DNA of 36,206 nt from Methanoculleus sp. UBA208 (GCF_002498065.1 NZ_DAFZ01000068.1:1-36206), one strand, 5' to 3'. Counted from the stretch's first letter, positions 24,874-33,600 are shown. Numbers and translations are program-made. The notes: generated by a model not told the origin, from the letters alone.

Positions 24874-25706
24874 CACTCTATTCTTGCCCGCCGGGGTATA
24901 TCAGGTTCGGGGTCGGGGACGAGCCCGCGCCGCAACGCGGTGATCGCCGTCGCGAGCGCTTCGTGCATCGCGGTCTCATCGCTCGAGTGCTCCTCGATCA
25001 GCCGGACGAGCGCGCTCCCCACGATGACGCCGTTCGCACCGGCGGCTGCGACCGCAGCCACATGCTCCGGGCGCGAGACCCCGAACCCGACGGCGAGCGG
25101 GAGGTCAGTCTTCTCCCGCACCGCGCCGACCAGCCCGGTGAGGTTGGGGGGGAGCCGGTCGCGCTCGCCGGTGACCCCCTCGAGCGAGATGAGGTAGACG
25201 AACCCGGAGGCCTCCCGGAGGATCGCGTGCTGCCGCTCCGGCGACGTCGTCGGGGCGATGAGGAGGATCCGGTCGATGCCGTGTCGGGCGGCGTACGGCG
25301 CGACCTCGCCCGATTCCTCGCTCGGAAGGTCGACGATGAGGACGCCGTCCGCACCGGCGGCGGCGGCTTCCGCGAAGAACCGGTCGGCTCCCCGGCGGTG
25401 GATGATGTTGTAGTAGGTGAAGAGGACGAGGGGCAGCGCCGGTGCATGCCCCCTGACCTCCCGGACGAGGGCGAAGGCGTCGTCCGGCGTGGTTCCCGCC
25501 CCGAGGGCGCGGACGTGCGCCCGCTCGATCACAGGGCCGTCCGCCACCGGGTCGGAGTAGGGGATCGCGATCTCGAGGAGGTCGACGCCCGCATCGATCA
25601 TCGTCGTCGCCACCCGGAGCGAAGCCTCGATACCGGGGTCTCCGGCGACGGTAAAGCCGATGAAGACCGGGTTCTTCCGGGCAAAGAGGTCGTCGATCCG
25701 GCTCAT
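24873..25706 (-). CDS. trpA: Tryptophan synthase alpha chain
   Basis: The 277-residue TIM barrel has the conserved FTVAGDPGIEASL, LLEIAIPYSDPVADGP (catalytic Glu and Asp) and GVLIVDLPSEESGE. It also has LISLEGVTGERDRLPPNL and the phosphate-binding VGFGVSRPEHV and GVIVGSALV motifs. It cleaves indole-3-glycerol phosphate to indole and glyceraldehyde 3-phosphate, passing indole to TrpB. Its start overlaps the trpB stop. The C-terminus (about 25 residues, DPEPDIPRRARIE) is charged and may be disordered. Confidence 0.96.
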   Translation of the reverse strand: MSRIDDLFARKNPVFIGFTVAGDPGIEASLRVATTMIDAGVDLLEIAIPYSDPVADGPVIERAHVRALGAGTTPDDAFALVREVRGHAPALPLVLFTYYNIIHRRGADRFFAEAAAAGADGVLIVDLPSEESGEVAPYAARHGIDRILLIAPTTSPERQHAILREASGFVYLISLEGVTGERDRLPPNLTGLVGAVREKTDLPLAVGFGVSRPEHVAAVAAAGANGVIVGSALVRLIEEHSSDETAMHEALATAITALRRGLVPDPEPDIPRRARIE

Positions 25707-26875
25707 GCCGTGCCCCCGTGAAGGCTCGCGACGTCCGCGACGTCTTTGTCGCCCCTCCCCGAGAGGTTGACGACGAGAATGCCGTCCCGGTCGAGGTCGT
25801 CCGCCGCCCGGAGGGCGTAGGCGACCGCGTGGGCGGACTCGAGCGCCGGGATGATCCCCTCGGTCCGGGAGAGGCAGCGGAAGGCCGCAAGTGCTTCGGC
25901 GTCGGTGACCGCCTCGTAGCGGACCCGCCCGGAGTCCTTCAGCATGGCGTGCTCCGGCCCGACGGAGGGGTGGTCGAGGCCCGCGGCGACGGAATGCGTC
26001 TCGAGCGCCTGGCCGTCGCCGTCCTGGAGGAGGTAGGAGAGCGCCCCCTGGAAGACCCCGACCGAGCCCCGCGAGAGCGAAGCCCCGTGACGGCCGGACT
26101 CAAGCCCCTCGCCTCCCGCCTCCACGCCGACCAGCGCGACGTCGTCGTTCACGAACGGGTAGAAGATGCCGATCGCGTTCGAACCCCCGCCGACGCAGGC
26201 GACGATGGTATCGGGAAGTCTTCCTTCCCGCTCGAGCACCTGCCGCCGCGCCTCCTCGCCGATGACCGACTGGAAATCGCGGACGATCCGGGGGAAGGGG
26301 TGCGGGCCGACGCAGGAGCCGAGCAGGTAGTGGGTCTCCCCAAGGTTCGCCACCCAGTCGCGCATCGCCGCGTTGATGGCGTCCTTCAAGGTCCGCGTCC
26401 CGGAAGCGACCGGGACGACCCGGGCCCCGAGAAGCTCCATCCGGAAGGCGTTCAACGCCTGGCGCCGGGTATCCACCTCGCCCATGTAGACCTCGACGGG
26501 CAGACCGAGGGCCGCGCCCGCGATCGCCGTCGCGACGCCGTGCTGCCCGGCACCGGTCTCGGCGATGAGCCGGCGCTTGCCCATGAACTTCGCCATGAGC
26601 GCCTGGCCGAGGGTGTTGTTCAGTTTGTGCGCACCGCCGTGGAGGAGATCTTCCCGTTTCAGGTAGACGCGGCAGCCGAGGTCGCGGGAGAGGTTCGAAC
26701 AGTAGGTGAGCGGCGTCTCCCGCCCGGCATACTCGTGGAGGTACCAGGAGAGCCTGCGGGAGAACTCCGGGTCCTCCCGGACCCGCTCGTAGGTCTCCTC
26801 GAGTTCGATCAGCGCGCTCATCAGGGTCTCGGGCACGTACTGCCCGCCGTATACTCCGTATCGTCCTGCTTTCAT
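25703..26875 (-). CDS. trpB: Tryptophan synthase beta chain (TrpB1)
   Basis: This protein of about 390 residues has the PLP-binding lysine in LLHGGAHKLNNTLGQALMAK, with ETGAGQHGVATAIAGAALGL, the phosphate-binding loop VGGGSNAIGIFYPF, and VAAGLDHPSVGPEHAML. It joins indole and serine to tryptophan in complex with TrpA. The start ATG 26875 overlaps the trpF stop (ATGA) and gives the normal N-terminus GRYGVYGGQYVPETL; longer in-frame starts lie within trpF. This is the canonical TrpA-paired form, distinct from TrpB2 at the head of the operon. Confidence 0.97.
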   Translation of the reverse strand: MKAGRYGVYGGQYVPETLMSALIELEETYERVREDPEFSRRLSWYLHEYAGRETPLTYCSNLSRDLGCRVYLKREDLLHGGAHKLNNTLGQALMAKFMGKRRLIAETGAGQHGVATAIAGAALGLPVEVYMGEVDTRRQALNAFRMELLGARVVPVASGTRTLKDAINAAMRDWVANLGETHYLLGSCVGPHPFPRIVRDFQSVIGEEARRQVLEREGRLPDTIVACVGGGSNAIGIFYPFVNDDVALVGVEAGGEGLESGRHGASLSRGSVGVFQGALSYLLQDGDGQALETHSVAAGLDHPSVGPEHAMLKDSGRVRYEAVTDAEALAAFRCLSRTEGIIPALESAHAVAYALRAADDLDRDGILVVNLSGRGDKDVADVASLHGGTA

Positions 26876-27441
26876 GGATATATCCTGCATACCTTCACGA
26901 ACGCCCGCACGAGGCGCTCGTCCTTGACCCCCGGCGCCGCCTCGACGCCTGAAGCGACGTCGACGGCGTAGGGCCGCACCATCCGTATCGCCTCTGCCAC
27001 GTTGCCGGGGGCGAGCCCTCCCGCGAGGATGACCGGCACCGGTGAGGAGGCCACGCACTCCCGGGCGTATCCGGGGTCGAACGTCCGCCCGGTGCCGTGG
27101 CTGCCGTCGACGATCACCGCGTCGCAGTCGTCCCGGAGAGCGTCGCCGGGCGAGAGCATCCGGATGACCCGCACTTCTGCGTCCCGGGGAAGGACAAGGC
27201 TGCCCCCCACCTGCACCGCGTCCGGCCGCGAGAAGAGGATCGCCGCGAGGTCTTCGGGCCGGTCGGTCGACGTGACGGCGACTCTGGTCACGAACGGGGG
27301 AACCGCCGCAAATATCTCCCGCGCCACCTCAGGGCTCACCGAACGCGGGGAGGGGCTCGCGAGCACCACGCCGATCGCGTCGGCACCGGCCGCCACGGCG
27401 AGGAGTGCGTCACGAACGCTCGTCATCCCGCAGATCTTCAC
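26872..27441 (-). CDS. trpF: Phosphoribosylanthranilate isomerase
   Basis: This protein of about 189 residues begins MKICGMTSVRDALLAVAAGA (catalytic Cys in KICG) and carries DAIGVVLASPSPRSVSPEVA, PDAVQVGGSLVL, the catalytic Asp region AVIVDGSHGTGRTFD, and the phosphate-binding LAGGLAPGNVAEAI and DVASGVEAAPGVKD motifs. The start is GTG 27441, which overlaps the trpC stop (GTGA). It converts N-(5-phosphoribosyl)anthranilate to CdRP. It is slightly short for the family but complete. Confidence 0.94.
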   Translation of the reverse strand: MKICGMTSVRDALLAVAAGADAIGVVLASPSPRSVSPEVAREIFAAVPPFVTRVAVTSTDRPEDLAAILFSRPDAVQVGGSLVLPRDAEVRVIRMLSPGDALRDDCDAVIVDGSHGTGRTFDPGYARECVASSPVPVILAGGLAPGNVAEAIRMVRPYAVDVASGVEAAPGVKDERLVRAFVKVCRIYP

Positions 27442-28193
27442 GCGAATACGAACCCCCCCAATCGTTTGCTCCGGTCGCGGGCCGACATCAGGGCGGACCC
27501 GATCAGGAACGCGTCGCAGTGCCGCGAGAGGCTCCGGACGTCGTAAGGCCACGTGATGCCGCTCTCCGAGACCACGAGCCGCCCCGCCTCGCGGGCCGCT
27601 CTTGCCAGGCGGACGGTCGTCGAGAGATCGATCGTCATCGTCTCAAGGTTGCGGTTGTTGATACCGATCAGGTTCGCACTGGTGCCGAGGGCACGCTCCA
27701 TCTCGCTTCTATCGTGGATCTCGACGAGCGGCTCAAGGCCGAGCGTGCGTGCCTTGTCGACGAACGCAGGGAGCCGATCTCCGAGCACCCGGGCGATCAG
27801 GAGGACGGCGTCGGCGCCGAGCGCCCGGGTCTCCCCGAGCTGGCGTTCGTCGATGATGAAGTCCTTTCTGAGGATCGGGACCGTTACCGCACGCCGCACC
27901 CGGACGAGGTACCCGGTGCTCCCCCCAAAGTAGGTCGGTTCGGTCAGCACCGAGAGGGCGGCGGCCCCGGCGGCGACGAACTCCCGGGCAATCGCTTCAG
28001 GCGTGCAGCCGTCGTGGATCCTCCCCCGCGACGGGGAGGCGTACTTCACCTCGGCGATGATCGCGTGCCTCCCGGAAGAGGCGCGTATCGCCGCTTCGAG
28101 GCTCCGGCGGGGCAGGGGATCGGGATCAAAGACCGGTTGATCGAGGTGCCGGAGGCGCTCGCCGGTCGACCTTATGATCTCGTCGAGGATCAC
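27438..28193 (-). CDS. trpC: Indole-3-glycerol phosphate synthase
   Basis: The 251-residue TIM barrel has IIAEVKYASPSRGRI (catalytic Glu and Lys), LSVLTEPTYFGGSTGYLVRV, VPILRKDFIIDERQLGETRA, GLEPLVEIHDRSEME, LIGINNRNLETMTIDLSTTV and LVVSESGI. It closes the indole ring from CdRP. The start is GTG 28193, overlapping the trpD stop (GTGA), and the stop overlaps the trpF start. The usual EVK, RKDF, NNRNL and SESGI motifs are all intact. Confidence 0.96.
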   Translation of the reverse strand: MILDEIIRSTGERLRHLDQPVFDPDPLPRRSLEAAIRASSGRHAIIAEVKYASPSRGRIHDGCTPEAIAREFVAAGAAALSVLTEPTYFGGSTGYLVRVRRAVTVPILRKDFIIDERQLGETRALGADAVLLIARVLGDRLPAFVDKARTLGLEPLVEIHDRSEMERALGTSANLIGINNRNLETMTIDLSTTVRLARAAREAGRLVVSESGITWPYDVRSLSRHCDAFLIGSALMSARDRSKRLGGFVFA

Positions 28194-29203
28194 ACCAAGC
28201 CTCCGGTCGCCTCGATCAGCCGGCGGAGCCGGTCCAGCGCCGCCCCCGAGTCGATCGACACTTCGGCACGTGCGATGCCGCCGGCGATGCCGCCGGCCTT
28301 CCCGCCGAGATAGATCGCCGCCCCGGCGTTGAGGAGGACGATATCCCGGGCGGGACCGTTCTCACCCGCGAGGACGGCAAGAAGGGTCCGGGCGTTCTCC
28401 TCGGGCCCGCCGCCCCGAATGGCGGCGACGGACGAGCACGGGATCCCGAACTCCGTGCAGTCGAGGGTATACGTTATGACCTCGCCGTTCCGGAGTTCCG
28501 CGACCGTCGTCGGGCCGGCGGTCGCGATCTCGTCGAGCCCCGCACCGTGGACGACCATCGCCCGCTCCGCCCCGAGATCCCCGAGCACCCGGGCGACCGG
28601 AACGGTCAGGCGGGGGTCGTAGACGCCGAGGAGGTGGGCTCCGGCACCTGCCGGGTTCGTGAGGGGACCGAGGAGGTTGAAGACCGTCCTTATCCCGATC
28701 TCCTGCCGGGCGACGCGGGCATACTGCATCGCCGGGTGGTAGGCCGGGGCGAAGAGGAAGGCAATCCCGGCCGCCGAAAAGACGGCCGCCACCCGGTCGG
28801 GCGGGATCGCGACCGAGACCCCGAGCGCCTCAAGGACGTCGGCCGAGCCGCACCGGCTCGAGACCCCCCGGTTCCCGTGCTTCACGACCGGGACGCCCGC
28901 CCCGGCCGCGACGAAGGCGGCCGCGGTGCTGATGTTGAACGTCCCCGCACCGTCGCCCCCGGTACCGCAGGTATCCACCCGTGCCTGGGCCGGGAGAGAA
29001 ACCGGGACAGCCGCCGCCCGCATGGCACGTGCGAACGCCCCGATCTCGGCGACGGTCTCCCCCTTCATCCGGAGCGCCGTGAGAAATCCGCCGATCTGGG
29101 CTGGAGTCGCCGCGCCCCGCATGATCTCTTCCATCACCCCTTCCGCCTCGGCCGGGGTGAGGTCCGTGCCCGAGGAGACCCGGGCAATCGCCTCGCGAAT
29201 CAT
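28190..29203 (-). CDS. trpD: Anthranilate phosphoribosyltransferase
   Basis: This protein of about 337 residues has the PRPP-binding DTCGTGGDGAGTFNISTAAA, then GVPVVKHGNRGVSSRCGSAD, NLLGPLTNPAGAGAHLLGVY and AMVVHGAGLDEIATAGPT. All are hallmarks of the TrpD fold, which transfers phosphoribose to anthranilate. ATG 29203 overlaps the trpG stop (ATGA). The C-terminus (GGIAGGIARAEVSIDSGAAL) closes the family domain. It is stand-alone and not fused to trpG, unlike in some bacteria. Confidence 0.96.
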   Translation of the reverse strand: MIREAIARVSSGTDLTPAEAEGVMEEIMRGAATPAQIGGFLTALRMKGETVAEIGAFARAMRAAAVPVSLPAQARVDTCGTGGDGAGTFNISTAAAFVAAGAGVPVVKHGNRGVSSRCGSADVLEALGVSVAIPPDRVAAVFSAAGIAFLFAPAYHPAMQYARVARQEIGIRTVFNLLGPLTNPAGAGAHLLGVYDPRLTVPVARVLGDLGAERAMVVHGAGLDEIATAGPTTVAELRNGEVITYTLDCTEFGIPCSSVAAIRGGGPEENARTLLAVLAGENGPARDIVLLNAGAAIYLGGKAGGIAGGIARAEVSIDSGAALDRLRRLIEATGGLV

Positions 29204-29778
29204 GCCGCACCTCCCGGGCCGAAGAGGAAGTTTGCCACCAATCGGGTCCCCTCGGGAGTGAGGATACTCTCCGGGTGGAACTGCACCCCCTCGATCGGGA
29301 ACGACCGGTGCCGGACGCCCATGACCGCCCCGTCGTCGCTCGTGGCGGTCACCGCGAGGCAGTCCGGGACGGATGCCGGGTCGATGACGAGCGAGTGGTA
29401 ACGGGTGGCGACGAGGGGGTCGGGTACCCCCGCGTAGATCCCCGCACCGTCGTGCCGGATCACCGACCGCTTCCCGTGCATCAGCCGATCCGCCCGGGCT
29501 ATCCTGGCGCCGAAAGCAAGGCCGATCGCCTGGTGACCGAGGCAGACCCCGAGCGTCGGGACGGTGCGGCTGATCGTCGAAAGGACCTCCCGGTAAAGAG
29601 TGCACTCCCGGGGATGCCCCGGCCCGGGCGAGAGGACGATCCGGTCGAAGGGTATCGAACGGATCCGCTCAAACGGCGTATTGCTCTTCACCACGACCGG
29701 TTCCGCCCCGAGCACCCCGATCTGCTGGCAGAGGTTGAAGGTGAAACTGTCGTAACTGTCGATGACGAGCACCCGCAT
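29200..29778 (-). CDS. trpG: Anthranilate synthase component II (glutamine amidotransferase)
   Basis: The 192-residue class I amidotransferase has LVIDSYDSFTFNLCQQIGVL, LSPGPGHPRE, the nucleophile Cys in PTLGVCLGHQAIGLAFGA and the His/Glu pair in IEGVQFHPESILT. It supplies ammonia from glutamine to TrpE. ATG 29778 overlaps the trpE TAA stop by one base (TAATG). The normal triad is intact, and its position directly after trpE supports the synthase assignment over the folate enzyme PabA. Confidence 0.95.
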   Translation of the reverse strand: MRVLVIDSYDSFTFNLCQQIGVLGAEPVVVKSNTPFERIRSIPFDRIVLSPGPGHPRECTLYREVLSTISRTVPTLGVCLGHQAIGLAFGARIARADRLMHGKRSVIRHDGAGIYAGVPDPLVATRYHSLVIDPASVPDCLAVTATSDDGAVMGVRHRSFPIEGVQFHPESILTPEGTRLVANFLFGPGGAA

Positions 29779-31345
29779 TACGGCACCTCCGAGCCGCTCC
29801 TCCGGAGCGGCCGGGCCGGCGCTGGAGGTGCCGGCTCCGCGCCGAGCGCCGCAAGCATCGCCCGCCCTTTGTTCTCGGTCTCGATCCATTCCCGGCCGGG
29901 GTCGGAGTCGGCGACGATCCCCGCCCCCACCTGGACGGAGGCGACGCCGTTCTCCACGATGACCGTCCTGATGGCTATCGCAAGGTCCATCGTGCCGGTA
30001 AAGCCGATGTAGCCGACGGCCCCGGCGTAGATCCCGCGCCGGAGCCCCTCCGTCTCGCCGATGATCTGCATCGCCCGGACCTTCGGGGCGCCCGAGACGG
30101 TTCCCGCGGGGAAACAGGACCGGAGGGCGTCGAACCGGTCGCATCCCTCCCGGAGCATCCCCGAGACGGTCGAGACGATGTGCTGGACGTGTGAGAACTT
30201 CTCGACGGTCATGAATCCCTCCACCGAGACGCTCCCGAAGGCGGAGACCGCCCCGACGTCGTTTCTCGCAAGGTCGACGAGCATGATGTGTTCGGCCCGC
30301 TCCTTCTCATCCGCGAGGAGCTCGGCCGCGAGCAGGTCGTCTTCCGCCGGCGTCCGCCCCCGCGGCCGGGTGCCGGCGATCGGGACGGCCGTCACCCGGT
30401 CGTCCTCCACCCGGACGAGCATCTCGGGGCTGCTCCCGGCGACCTGGCAGTCGCCGAAGTCCAGGTAATACATGTAGGGGCTCGGGTTTCTCGCCCGCAG
30501 CCGCCGGTAGACACCGAACGGGTCGCCCTCGATGCGGCAGGTGAGCCGCCGGGAGAGGACCGCCTGGAAGATATCTCCCGCCGCGATATGCTCCTTGATC
30601 CGCATGACCGCCCCAGAGAACTCTTGCAGGGTGCAGGACGACGCCGGGGCGCCGGAGGGGGCCGGTTCACCCGGGCGTGCCGGGGATAGATCGCGTATCC
30701 GGGCGATCTTCCCGTCGACCGCCGCCCGGCCCCGGTAATATTCCTCCTCTGCATCGGCGCCGTCGACAAGGAGCAGGTTCTCGACGACCGCGAGCCGTTC
30801 TCTCCGGTGGTCGAGGGCGAGGCAGTCCCGTGCCAGCATGAACCGGGCGACGGGTTCCTCGCGGTCCTCCGCCGTCTCCACCCGGGACATCGGGTAGAGA
30901 GAAGAGACGAGATCGTAGGAGAAGTAGCCGGCAAGCCCGCCGGAAAACCTCTCGAGCCGCGAGGAGGCAACCCGAAACCGGTTCATGAACGAGCGGACGG
31001 CGTCGAGGGGGTCGGCGGCCTCGATGCCGGCGGCGATCTCCCGGATGCGCTGATCGCCGGAGACGGTCAGCGTGCCGTCGCCGGCCACGGCGACGATCGC
31101 GGCCGGGGCGGTGCAGATAAAGGAGTAGCGGGCGGTCTTCTCGCTCCCCTCGAGCGATTCCAGCAGGAACCCGGGTCCTTCGCGGAGAGAGGCGTAGAGG
31201 TCGGCCGGTGAAGGCCCGGGGAGCGGGATCTCCCTATATACCGGGACGACGAGAGGCCGGCCGGCCGCGTCCGCCGCGGCAACGGCCTCCTCGTATCCCG
31301 GGGTCGTGTTCAGCTCTCTTGGAGCGCTGTCCAGTCCACCGGCAT
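29778..31345 (-). CDS. trpE: Anthranilate synthase component I, apparent frameshift near the start
   Basis: The main frame (to 31088 and upstream) encodes the chorismate-binding domain: VLSRRLTCRIEGDPFG, VAGSSPEMLVRVEDDRV, PIAGTRPRGRTPAEDDLLAA, MLVDLARNDVGAVSAFGSV and PAGTVSGAPKVRAMQIIGE. It reads open upstream through FLLESLEGSEKTARYSFI, the N-terminal regulatory motif, to LNTTPGYEEAV at 31313, but has no ATG, GTG or TTG there. ATG 31345 overlaps the trpB2 stop like the other junctions and encodes MPVDWTALQES, then stops at 31310. Removing two bases, or slipping back one, near 31314-31318 joins the frames into a normal protein of about 520 residues. Starting at 31088 would lose the regulatory motif. 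This may be a mutation, an assembly error or a programmed shift. Confidence 0.85.
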
Positions 31346-32703
31346 CACCCCGTCGCCGGCAGCCGGGCGAGCGACTCTTTGATCAGCTCCGCCGGGTATT
31401 CGTAGTCGACGAGCTGTCCTGCAAAGTAGGCCTCGTAGGAGGAGAAGTCGAAGTTGCCGTGCCCGGAGTTGTTGAAGAGGATCGTCTTTGCCTCGCCGGT
31501 CTCCCGGCACCGGAGCGCCTCGTCGACCGCGGCCTTCACCGCGTGGGCGGCCTCGGGCGCGACGACGATGCCTTCCGTCCGGGCGAAGGTCACCGCGGCC
31601 TCGAAAACCTCGTTCTGGTAGTAGGCGACCGGCCGGACGACCCCGTCGCTGGCGAGCCGGGAAACGAGCGGCGACATCCCGTGGTAGCGGAGACCCCCGG
31701 CGTGGATCGCCGGCGGGATGAAGTCGTGGCCGAGGGTGAACATCCGCATGAGCGGCGTCAGCCCCGCGACATCCCCGAAATCGTAGGCATAAAGCCCCTT
31801 CGTCAGGGTGGGGCAGGCGGCCGGCTCCACCGCGATGATATCGGTGTCAGGATGCTTCCCGGTCATTTTATCGCCCGCAAACGGGAAGGAGAGCCCGGCA
31901 AAGTTGCTCCCGCCGCCGACGCACCCGATCACCACGTCGGGATAGGTCTCCTCCATCGCGAGCTGCTGCTGTGCCTCCTGGCCGATGATCGTCTGGTGAA
32001 GGCAGACGTGGTTGAGGACGGAGCCGAGCGCGTAGTTGGTGTTCTCGTGGGCGGCCGCGTCCTCGACCGCCTCGGAGATGGCGATCCCGAGGGAGCCCGG
32101 TGTCTCGGGGTCGCGGGCGAGCACCGCCTTGCCGGACCGGGTCTGCTCCGACGGGCTCGGGATGCATTCGGCGCCGTAGACCTGCATCATGCTTTTGCGG
32201 TAGGGCTTCTGGTCGTAGGAGGTTCTGACCATGTAGACGGTGCACCCCATGTCGAAGAGGCTCGTTGCAAACGCGAGCGACGAACCCCACTGTCCCGCCC
32301 CGGTCTCGGTCGCGAGCCGCTCAATCCCTTCCTCGCGGTTGTAGTAGGCCTGGGCGATGGCGGTGTTGGGCTTGTGCGAACCCGGCGGGCTCACGCCTTC
32401 CCACTTGTAGTAGATCTTCGCGGGGGTCTTTAAGGCCGCCTCGAGCCTTCTCGCCCGGTAGAGTGGGCTCGGCCTCCAGAGGGTGAGAATTTCGCGGACT
32501 TCTGCGGGGATGTCGATGTAGCGTTCCGTGCTCATCTCCTGCATGATCAGTTCCATCGGGAAGAGATGGCGGAGGTCGTCGGGGACCGCTGGTTTCCCGG
32601 TAGCCGGGTGAAGGGGCGGATCCATGGGCGTCGGGAGGTCTGCCTGGATGTTGTACCATCGTTTCGGCATCTCCTCCTCGTCAAGGAGGATCTTCGTCTG
32701 CAT
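31345..32703 (-). CDS. TrpB2-type tryptophan synthase beta chain
   Basis: The 452-residue PLP enzyme starts MQTKILLDEEEMPKRWYN, the extended N-terminus of the TrpB2 (COG1350) branch, and not the TrpB1 type. Key segments are RPSPLYRARRLE, the PLP lysine in VSPPGSHKPNTAIAQAYYNR, ETGAGQWGSSLAFATSLFDM, IGCVGGGSNFAGLSFPFAGD, HAGGLRYHGMSPLVSRL and NNSGHGNFD. TrpB2 makes tryptophan from indole and serine, or acts on phosphoserine in some organisms, without depending on TrpA. ATG 32703 is close to the TATA box, so the message is nearly leaderless. It heads the operon, before trpE. Confidence 0.95.
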   Translation of the reverse strand: MQTKILLDEEEMPKRWYNIQADLPTPMDPPLHPATGKPAVPDDLRHLFPMELIMQEMSTERYIDIPAEVREILTLWRPSPLYRARRLEAALKTPAKIYYKWEGVSPPGSHKPNTAIAQAYYNREEGIERLATETGAGQWGSSLAFATSLFDMGCTVYMVRTSYDQKPYRKSMMQVYGAECIPSPSEQTRSGKAVLARDPETPGSLGIAISEAVEDAAAHENTNYALGSVLNHVCLHQTIIGQEAQQQLAMEETYPDVVIGCVGGGSNFAGLSFPFAGDKMTGKHPDTDIIAVEPAACPTLTKGLYAYDFGDVAGLTPLMRMFTLGHDFIPPAIHAGGLRYHGMSPLVSRLASDGVVRPVAYYQNEVFEAAVTFARTEGIVVAPEAAHAVKAAVDEALRCRETGEAKTILFNNSGHGNFDFSSYEAYFAGQLVDYEYPAELIKESLARLPATG

Positions 32704-32758
32704 GCATCACGGTGTACTCTGCACACATATATACATTATGCTCCATCGTTGATCAACG
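32704..32758 (-). promoter_or_regulatory. trp operon promoter and operator-like repeats
   Basis: On the minus strand the TATA box AATGTATATAT (32727-32737) is about 28 bases before ATG 32703, predicting a leaderless or nearly leaderless start. Between them lies GTGTAC-TCT-GCACAC (32712-32726), an inverted repeat with one mismatch. It resembles the TGTACA-type TRP boxes bound by TrpY in Methanothermobacter. A perfect CGTTGATCAACG palindrome follows at 32747-32758. No regulator gene is adjacent. Confidence 0.65.
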
Positions 32759-32835
32759 TGGAATATCTTCGCACAGGGCAACCGCGGCACCCCTGCCCCT
32801 CCCCGACCTGGAGGGGGCCGGGTACGTCTCCGGGA

Positions 32836-32852
32836 AAAATGGTATATGGTCG
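32836..32852 (+). promoter_or_regulatory. TATA box for the membrane hydrolase gene
   Basis: AAAAATGGTATATGGTC holds a TATATG element centred about 27 bases before ATG 32871, the distance expected of a leaderless archaeal transcript. Confidence 0.55.
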
Positions 32853-32870
32853 CCCTGCCACTGGATAGCG

Positions 32871-33455
32871 ATGTACCTCCTCGCCCATGCCATGATCGGT
32901 ATCCTCATAGGAGGCGTGATCGCGGCGATCGCAGGCGACCGGCGGGTTATCGCGCTCGCCGCGCTGGGCGCCGTGCTCCCCGACCTGATCGACAAGCCGA
33001 TCGGGCACATCGTCCTCGCCGGGACCGTAGACTACGGCAGAATATACTTCCACGGCCTCACCGTCCTCTTCCTGGTCCTCGCCGCCGGCCTCCTTCTCTA
33101 CCGCTACCGGCACCGGATCGGTCTCCCCGCGGTGACCGCGGGCATGGCGAGCCACCAGTTCTTCGACGGGATGTGGCGGCACCCCGTCGAATGGTTCTGG
33201 CCGTTCTTCGGCCCCCTCCCGCGGCACGGCTACTCAGAAGACTACTTCTGGGACTCGGTCCTGCGGGAACTCACCCGGCCGAGCGAGTGGCTTCTCCTCT
33301 TCCTGATCGCCGGGCTGTTCGCCTACCTCTACCGGCGGGAACTCGGGACCGCCCTCGCCCGGTTAACAGGTACTTCCTCCCGCCGGGTGCTCTTCACGGC
33401 GCTCGGCCTCGCCGTTCTCGCCGCACTGGCCGTGGGCGGGCGGTTCCTGCTGTGA
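32871..33455 (+). CDS. YdjM-like membrane-bound metal-dependent hydrolase
   Basis: This membrane protein of about 194 residues starts MYLLAHAMIGILIGGVIAAI. It has the metal-ligand pattern of the YdjM/DUF457-type family (PF04307): a histidine near the start, GAVLPDLIDKPIGHIVL, then IYFHGLTVLF and ASHQFFDGMWRHPVEWFWPF. About four or five helices are visible, including the C-terminal VLFTALGLAVLAALAVGGRF. Members are thought to be zinc-dependent hydrolases of membrane substrates; none is well characterised. The start is set at ATG 32871 rather than the upstream in-frame codon 32712, which lies over the trp promoter. It is divergent from the trp operon. Confidence 0.8.
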   Translation: MYLLAHAMIGILIGGVIAAIAGDRRVIALAALGAVLPDLIDKPIGHIVLAGTVDYGRIYFHGLTVLFLVLAAGLLLYRYRHRIGLPAVTAGMASHQFFDGMWRHPVEWFWPFFGPLPRHGYSEDYFWDSVLRELTRPSEWLLLFLIAGLFAYLYRRELGTALARLTGTSSRRVLFTALGLAVLAALAVGGRFLL

Positions 33456-33556
33456 AACCGGCAACCCCCTCCGAGTCCGGGGCAGCAATATCCTTCACCG
33501 GCCGGTCGACCGCCCCGCAGGCGTAAGCAGTATCCGTCGGCCCCCCGGATAGGCGC

Positions 33557-33600
33557 CCTGCGGCCGCAGGAAAACCCCAACCATTATATACGAAGCCGGA
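33557..33600 (+). promoter_or_regulatory. Promoter of the GerW triad with upstream palindrome
   Basis: CCATTATATACGAAG gives a TATA box at about 33583-33590, about 27 bases before GTG 33614. Upstream lies a perfect 14-bp palindrome, CCTGCGGCCGCAGG (33557-33570), which could be an operator or the end hairpin of the previous gene. Confidence 0.55.

Noticed and set aside
29778..31088. trpE starting at the ATG 31088
   Set aside because: The open frame upstream encodes the conserved LLES...RYSF region, so a start here would remove part of the normal protein.
31310..31345. trp leader peptide for attenuation (MPVDWTALQES)
   Set aside because: It has one Trp codon only, no following terminator hairpin was seen, and the overlap with the trpB2 stop fits the normal trpE start better.
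32712..32870. N-terminal extension of the YdjM-like protein
   Set aside because: It covers the trp promoter and operator, has no helix or motif, and a TATA box lies inside it at proper distance from ATG 32871.
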